Shown: positions 52,393 to 62,257, numbered from the stretch's first letter. The stretch is DNA of 64,000 bases from Brevibacillus_H ginsengisoli (GCF_050113715.1 NZ_JBNJQR010000006.1:1-64000), one strand, 5' to 3'. The notes: a model not told the origin generated them from the letters alone. Numbers and translations are program-made.

Positions 52393-52461
52393 GGCTCGGC
52401 AATCGCCGAGTTTTCTAATCCTGTCGATTTTTTTGTTCCCTCCTCTGTCACTTAATATAAT
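52393..52461 (+). promoter_or_regulatory. Hairpin and sigma-A promoter upstream of dprA
   Basis: CTCGGC-AATC-GCCGAG-TTTT (about 52394-52413) is a terminator-like hairpin. Directly after it TTGTTC (52433-52438), a 17-bp spacer and TATAAT (52456-52461) form a promoter whose transcript would start near 52468, supporting the dprA start at 52496. Confidence 0.7.
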
Positions 52462-52495
52462 GAAGAAAAACGCTCGGACGAGGAGTTTGATAATC

Positions 52496-53599
52496 ATGGA
52501 AATCGAGGAGAGAGATTGGTTATATTCACTTAATCTTATCGAAGGAATTGGCAGAAGGACGATCTTTGGATTGTACAGAACGGTTAGTAGTTTAAAGAAT
52601 CGCTCAGAAGTCACCGTTCCCTTGCTGCGAACATTGGGGATATCAGCTTCCCTTTGTCAACAGATCACGACTCGATTGACTCGCGAGCAAGTTCTAGCGG
52701 ACAAGGAAGAGAGGATAAGAAGTCAAATCCAATTTGTCTCTTTTTTGGATGAAGAATTTCCACACGCTCTAAGTAATATTCCGGATCCTCCTGCCCTGTT
52801 GTTTTATAAAGGAGATTTCACGCTACTGAATGAACCGATGCTAGCGATTGTCGGAACGCGAAAAGCGACACGCTACGGAGAATCGGTTTGTCAGTATTTT
52901 GCAAGTGGTATGTCCAAACGGGGAATGGTCATCATCTCCGGCATGGCACTTGGCATCGACACCTTGGCGCATCGATTTGCGCTGGAGACAGGCTCCCCTA
53001 CGATTGCTGTTCTCGGTTGTGCCATAGACCAGATTTATCCCAGACAAAATACCAGTTTGTATCAAAAAATTGTGCAAAAAGGTTTGATTTTAAGTGAGTA
53101 TCCTCCAGGCACTAAGCTGCATCCAGGGATGTTTCCCGAACGAAACAGGATCATTAGCGGACTGAGCCTGGGAGTGTTAGTCATTGAAGCGGCGGAACGA
53201 AGCGGCTCTCTCATCACAGCGGATCATGCGCTGGAACAAGGAAAAGAGGTATTCGCTGTACCTGGCTCCATTTTCTCTCAAGCTAGTATAGGTCCTCACA
53301 ACTTGGTGAAACAGGGAGCCAAGCTGGTAACGGATTGTCAGGATATCGTGGAAGAATTCACCTGGCTGCCTACTAAAATTGAAGCCTCCGCAATATTCGA
53401 CAAAGAATCACTTGATTCCGACGAGCAGTTTCTGCTATCAATGATAAGTGAAACTCCTGTTCATTGGGATGAGCTCTATATGTCGTTAGACCCAAGCGTG
53501 CGTCTATCACTAGATCCGACATTAGTTCGCCTTCAAACAAAAAAGTGCATCGAGTGGCTTCCGGGCGGGTATTATCGCAGACGTGCTGACCAAAAATAA
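52496..53599 (+). CDS. dprA: DprA, DNA-processing protein
   Basis: DprA loads RecA on incoming single strands during transformation. The Rossmann-type core shows LAIVGTRKATRYGESVCQYF, GMVIISGMALGIDTLAHRFA, TIAVLGCAIDQIYPRQN, GLILSEYPPGTKLHPGMFPE and RNRIISGLSLGVLVIEAAER, then SGSLITADHALEQGKEVFAV. N-terminal helical region and C-terminal DML1-like domain are present; 367 aa. GAGGAG and the promoter position set ATG 52496. It is intact although comM, another transformation gene, is split in this genome. Confidence 0.96.
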   Translation: MEIEERDWLYSLNLIEGIGRRTIFGLYRTVSSLKNRSEVTVPLLRTLGISASLCQQITTRLTREQVLADKEERIRSQIQFVSFLDEEFPHALSNIPDPPALLFYKGDFTLLNEPMLAIVGTRKATRYGESVCQYFASGMSKRGMVIISGMALGIDTLAHRFALETGSPTIAVLGCAIDQIYPRQNTSLYQKIVQKGLILSEYPPGTKLHPGMFPERNRIISGLSLGVLVIEAAERSGSLITADHALEQGKEVFAVPGSIFSQASIGPHNLVKQGAKLVTDCQDIVEEFTWLPTKIEASAIFDKESLDSDEQFLLSMISETPVHWDELYMSLDPSVRLSLDPTLVRLQTKKCIEWLPGGYYRRRADQK

Positions 53600-53676
53600 C
53601 GATAGGGGTCGTTTGACAAATAGAATGCCATATTGAATAATAGGGGAGATTCATTACCTGAAGGGGGAGGAAAAAT

Positions 53677-55755
53677 TTGGCTGATACGCTTGTGATCGTC
53701 GAATCTCCGGCGAAAGCAAAAACAATTGGCAAATACTTAGGCAGTAAATATATAGTGAAAGCGTCAATGGGCCATGTAAGAGACCTCCCAAAAAGTCAAA
53801 TGGGTGTTGACGTAACCAACTCATATGAACCCAAATACATAACCATACGTGGAAAAGGTGACGTTCTTAAAACGTTAAAAGACTCAGCGAAAAAGGTAAA
53901 ACAAGTCTACCTCGCAGCCGACCCGGATCGCGAAGGGGAAGCGATTGCGTGGCATCTTGCGCATTATTTGGGACTTGATATTTCCAAGCCGATTCGTGTT
54001 GTATTTAATGAAATCACCAAGGATGCGATTAAGGATGCATTCAAGCATCCGCGTCTAATAAATATGGATTTGGTCAATGCCCAACAAGCTAGACGTATTC
54101 TAGATCGCCTCGTGGGATACAACATTAGCCCATTGCTTTGGAAAAAAGTAAAGAAGGGGTTAAGCGCAGGTCGCGTGCAGTCCGTTACGGTCAAGATGAT
54201 TATTGATCGGGAAAATGAGATCAAGAGCTTCATACCAGAAGAATACTGGACGATCTCCAGCACATTTGTTTCTGCTGGAAAAGAATTTGAAGCGAAGTTC
54301 CATGGCTTTGGTGAGGAGAGAAAAGACATTTCCTCCAAACAAGAAGTGGACGAGATTCTAAAGAAGATTAAGAATCAAGAATTTACCGTAGCCAAAGTAA
54401 CCAAGAAAGAACGCAAACGCAATCCCGCTCCACCATTTATCACCAGCTCCTTGCAGCAAGAGGCAGCAAGAAAGTTGAATTTCCGTACAGCCAAGACCAT
54501 GATGATCGCTCAACAATTATATGAAGGGATCGATCTTGGCAAAGAAGGAACAGTAGGTCTAATCACCTACATGCGTACGGATTCTACACGCATTTCACAG
54601 ACCGCTCAAAACGAAGCCAAGGAATATATTAATGCGGAGTACGGAACGGAATACGCATTGGCGGAACCAAGAACACACGCTAAGAAAGAAGGGGCGCAAG
54701 ACGCCCACGAAGCCATTCGCCCAACTTCTATCATGCGCAGTCCAGATAGCATGAAGGAATTTTTATCCCGTGATCAGCTTCGTCTATACCGTCTGATCTG
54801 GGAACGCTTTGTGGCGAGCCAAATGTCCTCCGCTGTTCTTGACACCATGAGTGTGGATTTGGAAGCAAACGGTGTATTCTTCCGAGCGACTGGTTCCAAG
54901 GTGAAATTCCCGGGATTTATGAAAGTGTACGTCGAGGGCAATGACGAAGGCAATGAAGAAAAAGATCGTCTTTTGCCTCCGATTGAAGAAGGACAGAAGT
55001 TGGAATCTCAAATGATTGAGCCCGCACAGCATTTTACCCAACCACCTCCTCGCTATACAGAAGCCCGTTTGATTAAAACCTTGGAGGAAAACGGAATTGG
55101 ACGTCCTTCTACTTATTCCCCGACCTTAGAAACTATTCAGAAGCGTGGGTATGTAGCCCTTGAAGAGAAACGATTCATTCCAACTGAATTAGGAGAAATC
55201 GTTCTCAGCCTCATGGTAGAATTCTTCCCAGAAATCCTTGACGTAGAATTTACATCAGGTCTGGAGTCCGGGCTGGATCAGGTTGAAGATGGTATGGCCG
55301 ATTGGGTAAAGATCCTGGATTCGTTTTATCAGGATTTTGCGAAACAGTTAGAGATTGCCGCTGAAGCAATGGAAGAAGTAGAAATCAAGGACGAAGTCTC
55401 CGATGAGATTTGCGAACAGTGCGGCAAACCTCTCGTTTATAAATTAGGCCGTTTTGGGAAATTCCTAGCGTGTTCAGGATTTCCAGAGTGTCGGGTGACG
55501 AAGCCAATTGTAAAAGATACAGGGGTAACTTGCCCACAATGTGAAACCGGAATGATTGTTGAACGTAAAAGTAAAAAGAACCGAGTATTCTATGGATGCA
55601 ATCGTTATCCAGAATGTGAGTTCGTTTCATGGGATAAACCAATTGCGCGTCCTTGTCCAAAATGCAAAAGCATGCTAGTTGAGAAAAAGCGTAAGAAGCA
55701 AGGTGTAAGCATTGTCTGTACCAAATGCGATTATCATGAGGAAGTCGATTCCTAG
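53677..55755 (+). CDS. topA: DNA topoisomerase I
   Basis: Type IA topoisomerase relaxing negative supercoils. Toprim domain (LVIVESPAKAKTIGKYLG, LAADPDREGEAIAWHLA), active-site Tyr (GLITYMRTDSTRIS) and three C-terminal zinc fingers (CEQCGKPLVYKLGRFGKFLA.., CPQCETGMIVE.., CPKCKSMLVEKK..) are present. 692 aa, complete. The start is TTG 53677 after GGGGGAGG. It is part of the conserved dprA-topA-trmFO-xerC order. Confidence 0.98.
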   Translation: MADTLVIVESPAKAKTIGKYLGSKYIVKASMGHVRDLPKSQMGVDVTNSYEPKYITIRGKGDVLKTLKDSAKKVKQVYLAADPDREGEAIAWHLAHYLGLDISKPIRVVFNEITKDAIKDAFKHPRLINMDLVNAQQARRILDRLVGYNISPLLWKKVKKGLSAGRVQSVTVKMIIDRENEIKSFIPEEYWTISSTFVSAGKEFEAKFHGFGEERKDISSKQEVDEILKKIKNQEFTVAKVTKKERKRNPAPPFITSSLQQEAARKLNFRTAKTMMIAQQLYEGIDLGKEGTVGLITYMRTDSTRISQTAQNEAKEYINAEYGTEYALAEPRTHAKKEGAQDAHEAIRPTSIMRSPDSMKEFLSRDQLRLYRLIWERFVASQMSSAVLDTMSVDLEANGVFFRATGSKVKFPGFMKVYVEGNDEGNEEKDRLLPPIEEGQKLESQMIEPAQHFTQPPPRYTEARLIKTLEENGIGRPSTYSPTLETIQKRGYVALEEKRFIPTELGEIVLSLMVEFFPEILDVEFTSGLESGLDQVEDGMADWVKILDSFYQDFAKQLEIAAEAMEEVEIKDEVSDEICEQCGKPLVYKLGRFGKFLACSGFPECRVTKPIVKDTGVTCPQCETGMIVERKSKKNRVFYGCNRYPECEFVSWDKPIARPCPKCKSMLVEKKRKKQGVSIVCTKCDYHEEVDS

Positions 55756-55787
55756 ATTTAAGTTCAATCAGTGGAGGTTAACACATC

Positions 55788-57107
55788 ATGACACAACCGT
55801 ACGTGACAGTAGTTGGGGCAGGATTAGCAGGAAGTGAAGCAGCGTGGCAAATTGCTGAGTCAGGGGTTCCTGTCAAATTGTATGAGATGAGACCAGTGAA
55901 GCAGACGCCAGCTCATCATACAGATAAATTTGCGGAACTTGTATGCAGTAATTCTTTAAGAGCCAATACACTGACCAATGCCGTAGGAGTTCTCAAAGAA
56001 GAAATGCGCAGAATGAACTCCATTATTATCAAAGCTGCTGATAGTTGTCAGGTTCCAGCAGGAGGAGCGTTAGCGGTTGACCGTCATGAATTTGCCGACT
56101 ATGTCACACAGGCAGTGAAGAATCATCCGCTGATTGAAGTCATTCACGAAGAGGTTGACCACATTCCTGAGGGAGTAGCCGTTATTTCCTCAGGTCCGCT
56201 TACATCCCAGTCGCTTTCGGAGAAATTGAAGGAATTGACTGGAGAAGAGTATCTGTATTTTTACGATGCGGCAGCACCGATTATTGAGAAAGACTCCATC
56301 AATATGGACAAAGTTTTTGTCGCCTCTCGCTACGATAAAGGGGAAGCGGCATATATCAACTGTCCGATGAACGAAGAAGAATTTAACCGTTTTTACGAGG
56401 CGTTGATTACGGCCGAAGCAGTACCAGTGAAGGAATTCGAGAAAGAGGTTTTCTTTGAAGGATGTATGCCAATCGAGGTTATGGCGAACCGTGGTCGACA
56501 AACCATGTTGTTTGGACCGTTGAAGCCAGTTGGGTTGAATGACCCAAGAACGGGTGAACAACCGTTTGCGGTCATTCAATTGCGCCAAGATAACAGTGCG
56601 GCTACCCTTTACAATCTGGTCGGTTTTCAGACGCATCTCAAGTGGCCGGAACAAAAGCGTGTCTTCTCGCTGATTCCTGGATTGGAGAATTGCGAAATTG
56701 TTCGTTACGGTGTCATGCACCGCAATACGTTTATCAATTCGCCAAAATTGCTTCGACCAACGTATCAGTACCGGGAGCGAGATGATTTGTTTTTCGCAGG
56801 ACAGATGACAGGTGTGGAAGGTTATGTGGAATCTGCTGCCTCCGGACTTCTTGCTGGTCTGAACGCGGCTAGATTCGTTAAAGGCGAGGAATTGCTTACT
56901 TTACCGTCGGAGACCGTCATCGGCAGTATGGCGCATTACATTACAACAACCGATGCCAAACACTTTCAACCGATGAACGCGAATTTTGGGCTTTTGCCAG
57001 GTCTTGGAGTCAAAATTCGTAACAAAAAAGAAAAAAACGAACGGTTGGCTGAACGCGCGTTGGAAATTATTCAGAATTTTACACAATTCCAACACAATTT
57101 CGGTTGA
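55788..57107 (+). CDS. trmFO: TrmFO, folate-dependent tRNA m5U54 methyltransferase
   Basis: This flavoprotein uses methylene-tetrahydrofolate to make ribothymidine at tRNA position 54. N-terminal FAD motif VTVVGAGLAGSEAAWQIAES; family signatures YEMRPVKQTPAHHTDKFAEL, VCSNSLRANTLTNAVGVLKE, FEGCMPIEVMANRGRQTMLF, GPLKPVGL and FFAGQMTGVEGYVESAASGL. 439 aa, normal. ATG 55788 follows GTGGAGG, 32 bp after topA. Confidence 0.98.
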   Translation: MTQPYVTVVGAGLAGSEAAWQIAESGVPVKLYEMRPVKQTPAHHTDKFAELVCSNSLRANTLTNAVGVLKEEMRRMNSIIIKAADSCQVPAGGALAVDRHEFADYVTQAVKNHPLIEVIHEEVDHIPEGVAVISSGPLTSQSLSEKLKELTGEEYLYFYDAAAPIIEKDSINMDKVFVASRYDKGEAAYINCPMNEEEFNRFYEALITAEAVPVKEFEKEVFFEGCMPIEVMANRGRQTMLFGPLKPVGLNDPRTGEQPFAVIQLRQDNSAATLYNLVGFQTHLKWPEQKRVFSLIPGLENCEIVRYGVMHRNTFINSPKLLRPTYQYRERDDLFFAGQMTGVEGYVESAASGLLAGLNAARFVKGEELLTLPSETVIGSMAHYITTTDAKHFQPMNANFGLLPGLGVKIRNKKEKNERLAERALEIIQNFTQFQHNFG

Positions 57108-57162
57108 TATGCCGTATACTCTATGATAATATATAGATGCATTTGAGGAGAGTACGTGTCGG

Positions 57163-58086
57163 ATGGACAATTCGATTGATTTATCCACCTGGGTAGAACC
57201 TTTTATTCACTACTTGCAGGTAGAGAAAAACGCTTCTCCCTATACAATCAAACAATATTCCGCTGATATTCTTGAATTTGCCGCTTTTATGGAACAGCAC
57301 CAAATTTACCAGTTGGATGCTGTTTCTTATTTGCATGGACGTTCTTTTCTGGCCTTTCTAGCGAAAAAGGGATTGGCGAGAAGAAGCATCGCACGTAAAT
57401 TATCGAGCCTGCGAAGCTTTTACCGATTTCAAATGCGAGAGAAACTCGTTGAACAAAACCCTTTTCAACTCGTCTCAACACCTAAGGTCGAAAAGAAATT
57501 ACCTTCGTTCATGTATCCTCACGAGATTCAAACCCTACTGGAAATTCCTGATGCGACAACTCCGCTCGGACAGCGTGATCGTGTCATTTTCGAGCTTTTG
57601 TACGCCAGTGGAATCCGTGTCATGGAGCTCGTTACCTTAACACTCAAATCCTTTGATTTAGTCAACGGGATTGCGCTAGTTTTCGGAAAAGGCTCCAAAG
57701 AAAGATATGTTCCGATAGGTAGTTATGCGTTACAGGCAATTCGGCAATATTTAGAACAAGGAAGAATTGCTCTTTTAGACGGACAACATGACCGAGGCAT
57801 CTTCTTGCTGAATTATCGTGGTGAGCCGCTATCAGATCGCAGTGTTCGTCGTGTTGTTAATAAACATGTGGAGGCAGCCGCGCTGCGCTTACATATCTCT
57901 CCTCATACATTTCGCCATACGTTCGCGACGCATTTGCTTGACGCAGGTGCCGATTTGCGGACGGTGCAAGAATTGCTTGGCCATGTGAACATCTCGACAA
58001 CACAGATTTACACACATGTAACCAAAGAAAGATTACGTCAAGTATATGACACTGCCCATCCGAGGGCAGACAAAAGAAGGAAGTGA
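57163..58086 (+). CDS. xerC: XerC-type tyrosine recombinase
   Basis: Tyrosine recombinase acting at dif for chromosome dimer resolution. The N-terminal SAM-like domain precedes the catalytic domain: Arg in YASGIRVMELVTL, Lys in FGKGSKERYVPIG, HTFRHTFATHLLDAGADLRT, GHVNISTTQIYTHV with the nucleophilic Tyr. 307 aa. It starts at ATG 57163 after GAGGAG. Its stop overlaps the upstream hslV region, consistent with the conserved xerC-hslV-hslU-codY operon. Confidence 0.96.
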   Translation: MDNSIDLSTWVEPFIHYLQVEKNASPYTIKQYSADILEFAAFMEQHQIYQLDAVSYLHGRSFLAFLAKKGLARRSIARKLSSLRSFYRFQMREKLVEQNPFQLVSTPKVEKKLPSFMYPHEIQTLLEIPDATTPLGQRDRVIFELLYASGIRVMELVTLTLKSFDLVNGIALVFGKGSKERYVPIGSYALQAIRQYLEQGRIALLDGQHDRGIFLLNYRGEPLSDRSVRRVVNKHVEAAALRLHISPHTFRHTFATHLLDAGADLRTVQELLGHVNISTTQIYTHVTKERLRQVYDTAHPRADKRRK

Positions 58087-58094
58087 TCCGGAAG

Positions 58095-58643
58095 ATGGAG
58101 CAATTTCACGCGACAACGATTTTCGCCGTCCATCATAATGGGGAAGCTGCCATGGCTGGTGATGGTCAGGTAACATTCGGCAACAGCATGGTGATGAAAA
58201 ATGGCGCCAAAAAAGTAAGAAGACTATACCGCGGTGAAGTAGTCGCCGGCTTTGCAGGATCTGTAGCTGATGCAATTACTCTGTTTGAGAAGTTTGAAGG
58301 AAAGCTGGAGGAGTACCATGGTAACCTGCAGCGTGCTGCCGTTGAATTAGCGACAGAATGGCGATCGGATAAAATGCTGAGACGCCTGGAAGCGATGATG
58401 ATTGTGATGAACAAGGAGAATTTGCTCCTCATATCAGGTAATGGTGAGATTATCGAACCAGATGACGGAATCCTGGCGATTGGCTCCGGTGGAAGCTTTG
58501 CTCTTGCAGCAGGCCGCGCGTTGAAAAAATACGCTTCTCATCTCAGTGCCAAAGAGATCGCACATGCTTCTTTACTGACAGCATCCGAGATTTGTGTATT
58601 TACCAATTCAAACATTATTGTCGAAGAAATAACAAGCCGATAG
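58095..58643 (+). CDS. hslV: HslV (ClpQ) peptidase
   Basis: Proteasome-like threonine peptidase of HslUV. MEQFHA precedes TTIFAVHHNGEAAMAGDGQV, so a short propeptide would be removed to expose the catalytic Thr. Further marks: VTFGNSMVMKNGAKKVRRLY, GFAGSVADAITLFEKFE and ISGNGEIIEPDDGILAIGSG. The frame is open from GTG 58083, but ATG 58095 gives the right N-terminus; 182 aa. It has a Thr, not the N-terminal Ser seen in Bacillus subtilis CodW. Confidence 0.97.
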   Translation: MEQFHATTIFAVHHNGEAAMAGDGQVTFGNSMVMKNGAKKVRRLYRGEVVAGFAGSVADAITLFEKFEGKLEEYHGNLQRAAVELATEWRSDKMLRRLEAMMIVMNKENLLLISGNGEIIEPDDGILAIGSGGSFALAAGRALKKYASHLSAKEIAHASLLTASEICVFTNSNIIVEEITSR

Positions 58644-58655
58644 GGAGGTATTCGA

Positions 58656-60056
58656 GTGCTTAGACTAGAACAATTAACTCCCCGTATCATCGTTGAACAC
58701 TTAGACAAGTACATTGTAGGGCAAGCTCAAGCTAAGAGAGCGATTGCTGTTGCTTTACGGAACCGTTACCGTAGAAGTAAGCTTCCCGAAAATATGATTG
58801 AAGAAGTAGTACCTAAAAACATTCTGATGATTGGACCCACTGGAGTTGGGAAAACAGAAATTGCCCGACGCATCGCGAAGTTGACGGGTGCCCCATTCAT
58901 CAAAGTGGAAGCAACCAAGTTTACGGAAGTAGGGTATGTTGGCCGAGATGTTGAATCAATGGTCCGTGACCTTGTCGAAACCTCCATACGAATGGTGAAA
59001 TCCGAGAGAATGGAAAGCGTCAAGGATAAAGCGGAAAAGCTGGCGAATGAAGCGATCGTCAACATTTTGGTTCCTTCTCGTAAGCAGACAGCTGGTTTTA
59101 AAAACCCGCTGGAGATGTTGTTTGGCAATCAGCAGCAGCAACAGAATACTCAAACGCATGAGCCTGAAGATGCTTCGATCGAACAACAACGCCGTCAAGT
59201 TGCCTTTCAGGTAGCGGCGGGACAACTGGAAGACCAAACGATTGAGATCGATGTTGAAGATCAAGCTCCTAATATGTTCGATATGTTCCAAATGCCCGGC
59301 GGCGAGCAGATGGGCATGCAAATGCAAGATATGCTAGGAAGTTTGATGCCTAAACGTACCAAGAAGCGAAAATTGCGAATTAAAGATGCTAGAAAGGTAT
59401 TAATTCAGCAAGAAGCGCAAAAACTGGTGGATATGGACGAAGTTATTCAGGAGTCTGTTGCCCGCGCTGAACAGCAAGGAATCGTGTTTATCGATGAGAT
59501 TGATAAAATTGCTGGAAAAGACGGGCGCGGTCCAGATGTATCTCGTGAGGGCGTCCAAAGAGACATCCTGCCTATCGTTGAAGGATCAACGGTAATGACC
59601 AAATACGGTCCTGTCAAAACGGATTATGTGTTGTTTATTGCTGCCGGAGCGTTTCATATGACCAAACCATCTGATTTGATTCCGGAATTACAAGGGCGTT
59701 TCCCGATTCGCGTGGAATTAACCAGTCTTCTAGTAGAAGATTTTGTGAGAATTTTGACGGAACCGAAGAACGCTCTAATCAAGCAATACATCGCTCTGCT
59801 TGAGACAGAGGGAATCAAAATTGAATTTACAGAAGATGCAATTTTTGAAATCGCTCGTCTCGCCACGGAGGTAAATCAGTCCACTGATAATATTGGAGCT
59901 AGACGCTTGCACACCTTGCTTGAAAAAATGTTGGAGGACTTGTCCTTCGAGGCTCCGGATATTCATTTGGATGTGATTAAAATCACCGCGGAGTATGTGC
60001 AAGAGAAGTTAAATAGTATTGTGAAGAACAGAGATTTAAGCCAGTACATTTTATAA
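58656..60056 (+). CDS. hslU: HslU (ClpY) unfoldase ATPase
   Basis: AAA+ unfoldase that feeds HslV. Walker A GPTGVGKTEIARR, KVEATKFTEVGYVGRDVESM, a Gln-rich variable I-domain (residues about 150-230), Walker B GIVFIDEIDKIAG, sensor GRFPIRVELTSL and C-terminal NIGARRLHTLLEKMLEDLSF. It ends in QYIL, the tail that docks into HslV. GTG 58656 follows GGGAGG; 466 aa. It is 13 bp after hslV. Confidence 0.98.
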   Translation: MLRLEQLTPRIIVEHLDKYIVGQAQAKRAIAVALRNRYRRSKLPENMIEEVVPKNILMIGPTGVGKTEIARRIAKLTGAPFIKVEATKFTEVGYVGRDVESMVRDLVETSIRMVKSERMESVKDKAEKLANEAIVNILVPSRKQTAGFKNPLEMLFGNQQQQQNTQTHEPEDASIEQQRRQVAFQVAAGQLEDQTIEIDVEDQAPNMFDMFQMPGGEQMGMQMQDMLGSLMPKRTKKRKLRIKDARKVLIQQEAQKLVDMDEVIQESVARAEQQGIVFIDEIDKIAGKDGRGPDVSREGVQRDILPIVEGSTVMTKYGPVKTDYVLFIAAGAFHMTKPSDLIPELQGRFPIRVELTSLLVEDFVRILTEPKNALIKQYIALLETEGIKIEFTEDAIFEIARLATEVNQSTDNIGARRLHTLLEKMLEDLSFEAPDIHLDVIKITAEYVQEKLNSIVKNRDLSQYIL

Positions 60057-60102
60057 AAAGATACTAAATAAAAGATGTGAGTAGACGTCAGGAGGAAAAG
60101 AG

Positions 60103-60882
60103 ATGGATTTGCTAGCAAAAACAAGACGAATTAACCGTATGTTGCAAAAATCTGCAGGCCATGCTGTAAACTTTAATGAAATGGCGCAAGTGTTAAGTGA
60201 TGTGATTGAAGCCAATATTTTCGTGGTTAGCCGTAAGGGAAAAATGTTGGGCTACTCCATTCACCAGGAAATTGACAATGAGCGTATTCGCAAGATGCTA
60301 GAAGAACGTCGTTTTCCTGAAGAATATAGTTTAGGCCTTCTGAAAGTAGAAGAGACATCAGCGAATATTGATGTAGATAGTCCGTACTCTGCTTTCCCAG
60401 TAGAAATGAAAGAAGTTTTCCAATCCGGTTTGACCACAATTGTTCCAATCATTGGCGGTGGGGATCGTCTAGGCACGTTGGTTCTTGCGCGTGTTAATGA
60501 AAGTTTTGTTGACGATGACCTGATTTTGGCTGAAGTTGGGGCAACAGTAGTTGGAATGGAAATTCTCCGTGAACGCTCGGAAGCGATTGAGGAAGAAGCG
60601 AGAAGCAAAGCGGTTGTACAAATGGCTATTGGTTCTCTTTCCTATAGCGAACTAGAAGCGGTAGAACATATTTTTGAAGAACTGGAAGGCAAAGAAGGTT
60701 TGTTGGTTGCTTCCAAAATTGCTGACCGTGTAGGAATTACACGCTCGGTGATCGTTAACGCATTGCGTAAACTGGAGAGTGCCGGTGTCATTGAGTCCCG
60801 TTCTCTGGGTATGAAAGGTACATTTATTAAGGTACTAAATGAAAAACTTCTACCTGAATTAGAGAAGTTGAAAAATTCTTGA
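60103..60882 (+). CDS. codY: CodY, GTP and branched-chain amino acid-responsive repressor
   Basis: Global nutrient repressor. N-terminal GAF domain (DLLAKTRRINRMLQKSAGHA, FNEMAQVLSDVIEANIFVVS, VEMKEVFQSGLTTIVPIIGG) and C-terminal winged HTH (ASKIADRVGITRSVIVNALR, KLESAGVIESRSLGMKGTFI). 259 aa, full length. ATG 60103 follows CAGGAGG. It is last in the xerC-hslVU-codY operon, with a terminator after it. Confidence 0.98.
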   Translation: MDLLAKTRRINRMLQKSAGHAVNFNEMAQVLSDVIEANIFVVSRKGKMLGYSIHQEIDNERIRKMLEERRFPEEYSLGLLKVEETSANIDVDSPYSAFPVEMKEVFQSGLTTIVPIIGGGDRLGTLVLARVNESFVDDDLILAEVGATVVGMEILRERSEAIEEEARSKAVVQMAIGSLSYSELEAVEHIFEELEGKEGLLVASKIADRVGITRSVIVNALRKLESAGVIESRSLGMKGTFIKVLNEKLLPELEKLKNS

Positions 60883-60915
60883 TCACAAAGGAATACGGAA
60901 TCTAAGGATATTCTT

Positions 60916-60946
60916 GGGGTGTAGCTTATGTGCTGCGCCCCTTTTC
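60916..60946 (+). terminator. Terminator of the codY operon
   Basis: GGGGTGTAGC (60916-60925) pairs with GCTGCGCCCC (60932-60941) with two G.T, loop TTATGT, then TTTT. Confidence 0.85.
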
Positions 60947-61363
60947 GTTTGTTTACATACCACAAGTACTTGTGGAACTATTTGTTGGATAGAGAAGTAT
61001 TCCAATAATATGACATAAAATGTTAAAAAACGTTAAAAGGAGGAAATTTATGACTAAAGAATGAGTAAATAGAATGGGTTTGTATAAATTTAGGGGCTTT
61101 TGTCCTGAAATAGCTATGAAGAAAAGATAGGGCTTTTTTCATTAAACTGATTTTGTTATGATTTATTCGTAATTAATGTCGAATTGGCAGGAATATGGGC
61201 TGTATTTGCAGAACATTCATTATGTGACTCGAAAAATGTTGGTTTATTATGCTAGTGTAATATGGTTGTTTAGTAAATCCGGAAACATTTACCGCGTATA
61301 TTTAGGTTTCTGAAGAACTAGATGTAGGGAAATGTAAGTAACCGTTTTGAGGAGGAGTTCTCA
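60947..61363 (+). promoter_or_regulatory. Intergenic region before the flagellar operon
   Basis: This stretch holds three things. A perfect 16-bp palindrome CCACAAGTACTTGTGG (60960-60975). A strong ribosome site AAAAGGAGG (61035-61043) in front of a four-residue ORF (ATG 61050, MTKE, stop 61062-61064). A sigma-D-like promoter TAAA (61275-61278), 16 bp, GCGTATAT (61295-61302) close to flgB. No longer gene was found. Confidence 0.5.
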
Positions 61364-61774
61364 GTGATATCTACCAATCAGCTTCAATTGTTAGAGCGAG
61401 CTTTAGATGTGAGTACGCTTCGACAAAGGACAATCTCTAACAACATCGCCAACATTGATACTCCTTACTTTAAAAGTAAACAGGTCGTTTTCGAGGAAAT
61501 GCTGCAGAATGAGATGAATGGAGAAGGACCTAAGCTTGGCGCGTACACCACAGATTCTAAGCACATCCCATTTGGACGCGTTCAAGGAACAATACCCAAT
61601 GCGCAAATCGTTTCGAACCCGCAAGCGTTTGTGCAAAATAACGGGAATGACGTAGACCTCGAGTATGAGATGAATCAGGAAGCCAAGAACCAAATCTGGT
61701 ACAACGGTTTGGTTCAACTAACAAGCGGCTATTTCAGCAAAATGAAATCAGTTATTGATGGTGGAGGGAGGTAG
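61364..61774 (+). CDS. flgB: FlgB, proximal flagellar rod protein
   Basis: Rod protein joining the MS ring to the distal rod. N-terminal LERALDVSTLRQRTISNNIA, NIDTPYFKSKQVVFEEML and a C-terminal ANQ-type helix (VDLEYEMNQEAKNQIWYNGL) are typical. 136 aa. It starts at GTG 61364 after GAGGAGG and is the first gene of the fla/che-type operon; six bases separate it from flgC. Confidence 0.97.
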   Translation: MISTNQLQLLERALDVSTLRQRTISNNIANIDTPYFKSKQVVFEEMLQNEMNGEGPKLGAYTTDSKHIPFGRVQGTIPNAQIVSNPQAFVQNNGNDVDLEYEMNQEAKNQIWYNGLVQLTSGYFSKMKSVIDGGGR

Positions 61775-61780
61775 TAGATA

Positions 61781-62242
61781 ATGAGTTTGTTTCGCGGGAT
61801 GGACATTACAGCATCAGCTTTAAGCATGAATCGCCTCCGACTTGACACCGTCGCAGCGAATATCAGTAATGCCAACTCAACACGAGCGCATTATGTTAAC
61901 GGAGCCTGGCAGCCTTACCGTCGAAAAATGGTTGAGGTTATGCCGAAAACAGATCAATCCTTTGATAATTTGTTACAAGCAGCAGTTGGAGTCGTAAGCA
62001 ATCGACCTGAGAATGGTGTCCGTGTAACGGCGATTAAAGAGGATAATACACCATTCCAACGGGAATACAACCCGGATCATCCGGATGCTGATAAAGATGG
62101 CTATGTTCTCAAACCTAACGTAGACCCCATGAGAGAGATGGTTGATATGATCTCGGCCTCTCGTTCCTATGAAGCGAACGTAACCGTTTTAAACGCAAGC
62201 AAGAGCATGATGATGAAAGCATTTGAAATCAATGGGAGATAA
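61781..62242 (+). CDS. flgC: FlgC, flagellar rod protein
   Basis: Proximal rod subunit: MDITASALSMNRLRLDTVAA, NISNANSTRA near the N-terminus and VDMISASRSYEANVTVLNAS at the C-terminus, the usual rod/hook-family paired helices. 153 aa. It follows flgB closely with GGAGGGAGG as ribosome site. Confidence 0.97.
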   Translation: MSLFRGMDITASALSMNRLRLDTVAANISNANSTRAHYVNGAWQPYRRKMVEVMPKTDQSFDNLLQAAVGVVSNRPENGVRVTAIKEDNTPFQREYNPDHPDADKDGYVLKPNVDPMREMVDMISASRSYEANVTVLNASKSMMMKAFEINGR

Positions 62243-62257
62243 GGAGAATAACGAACC

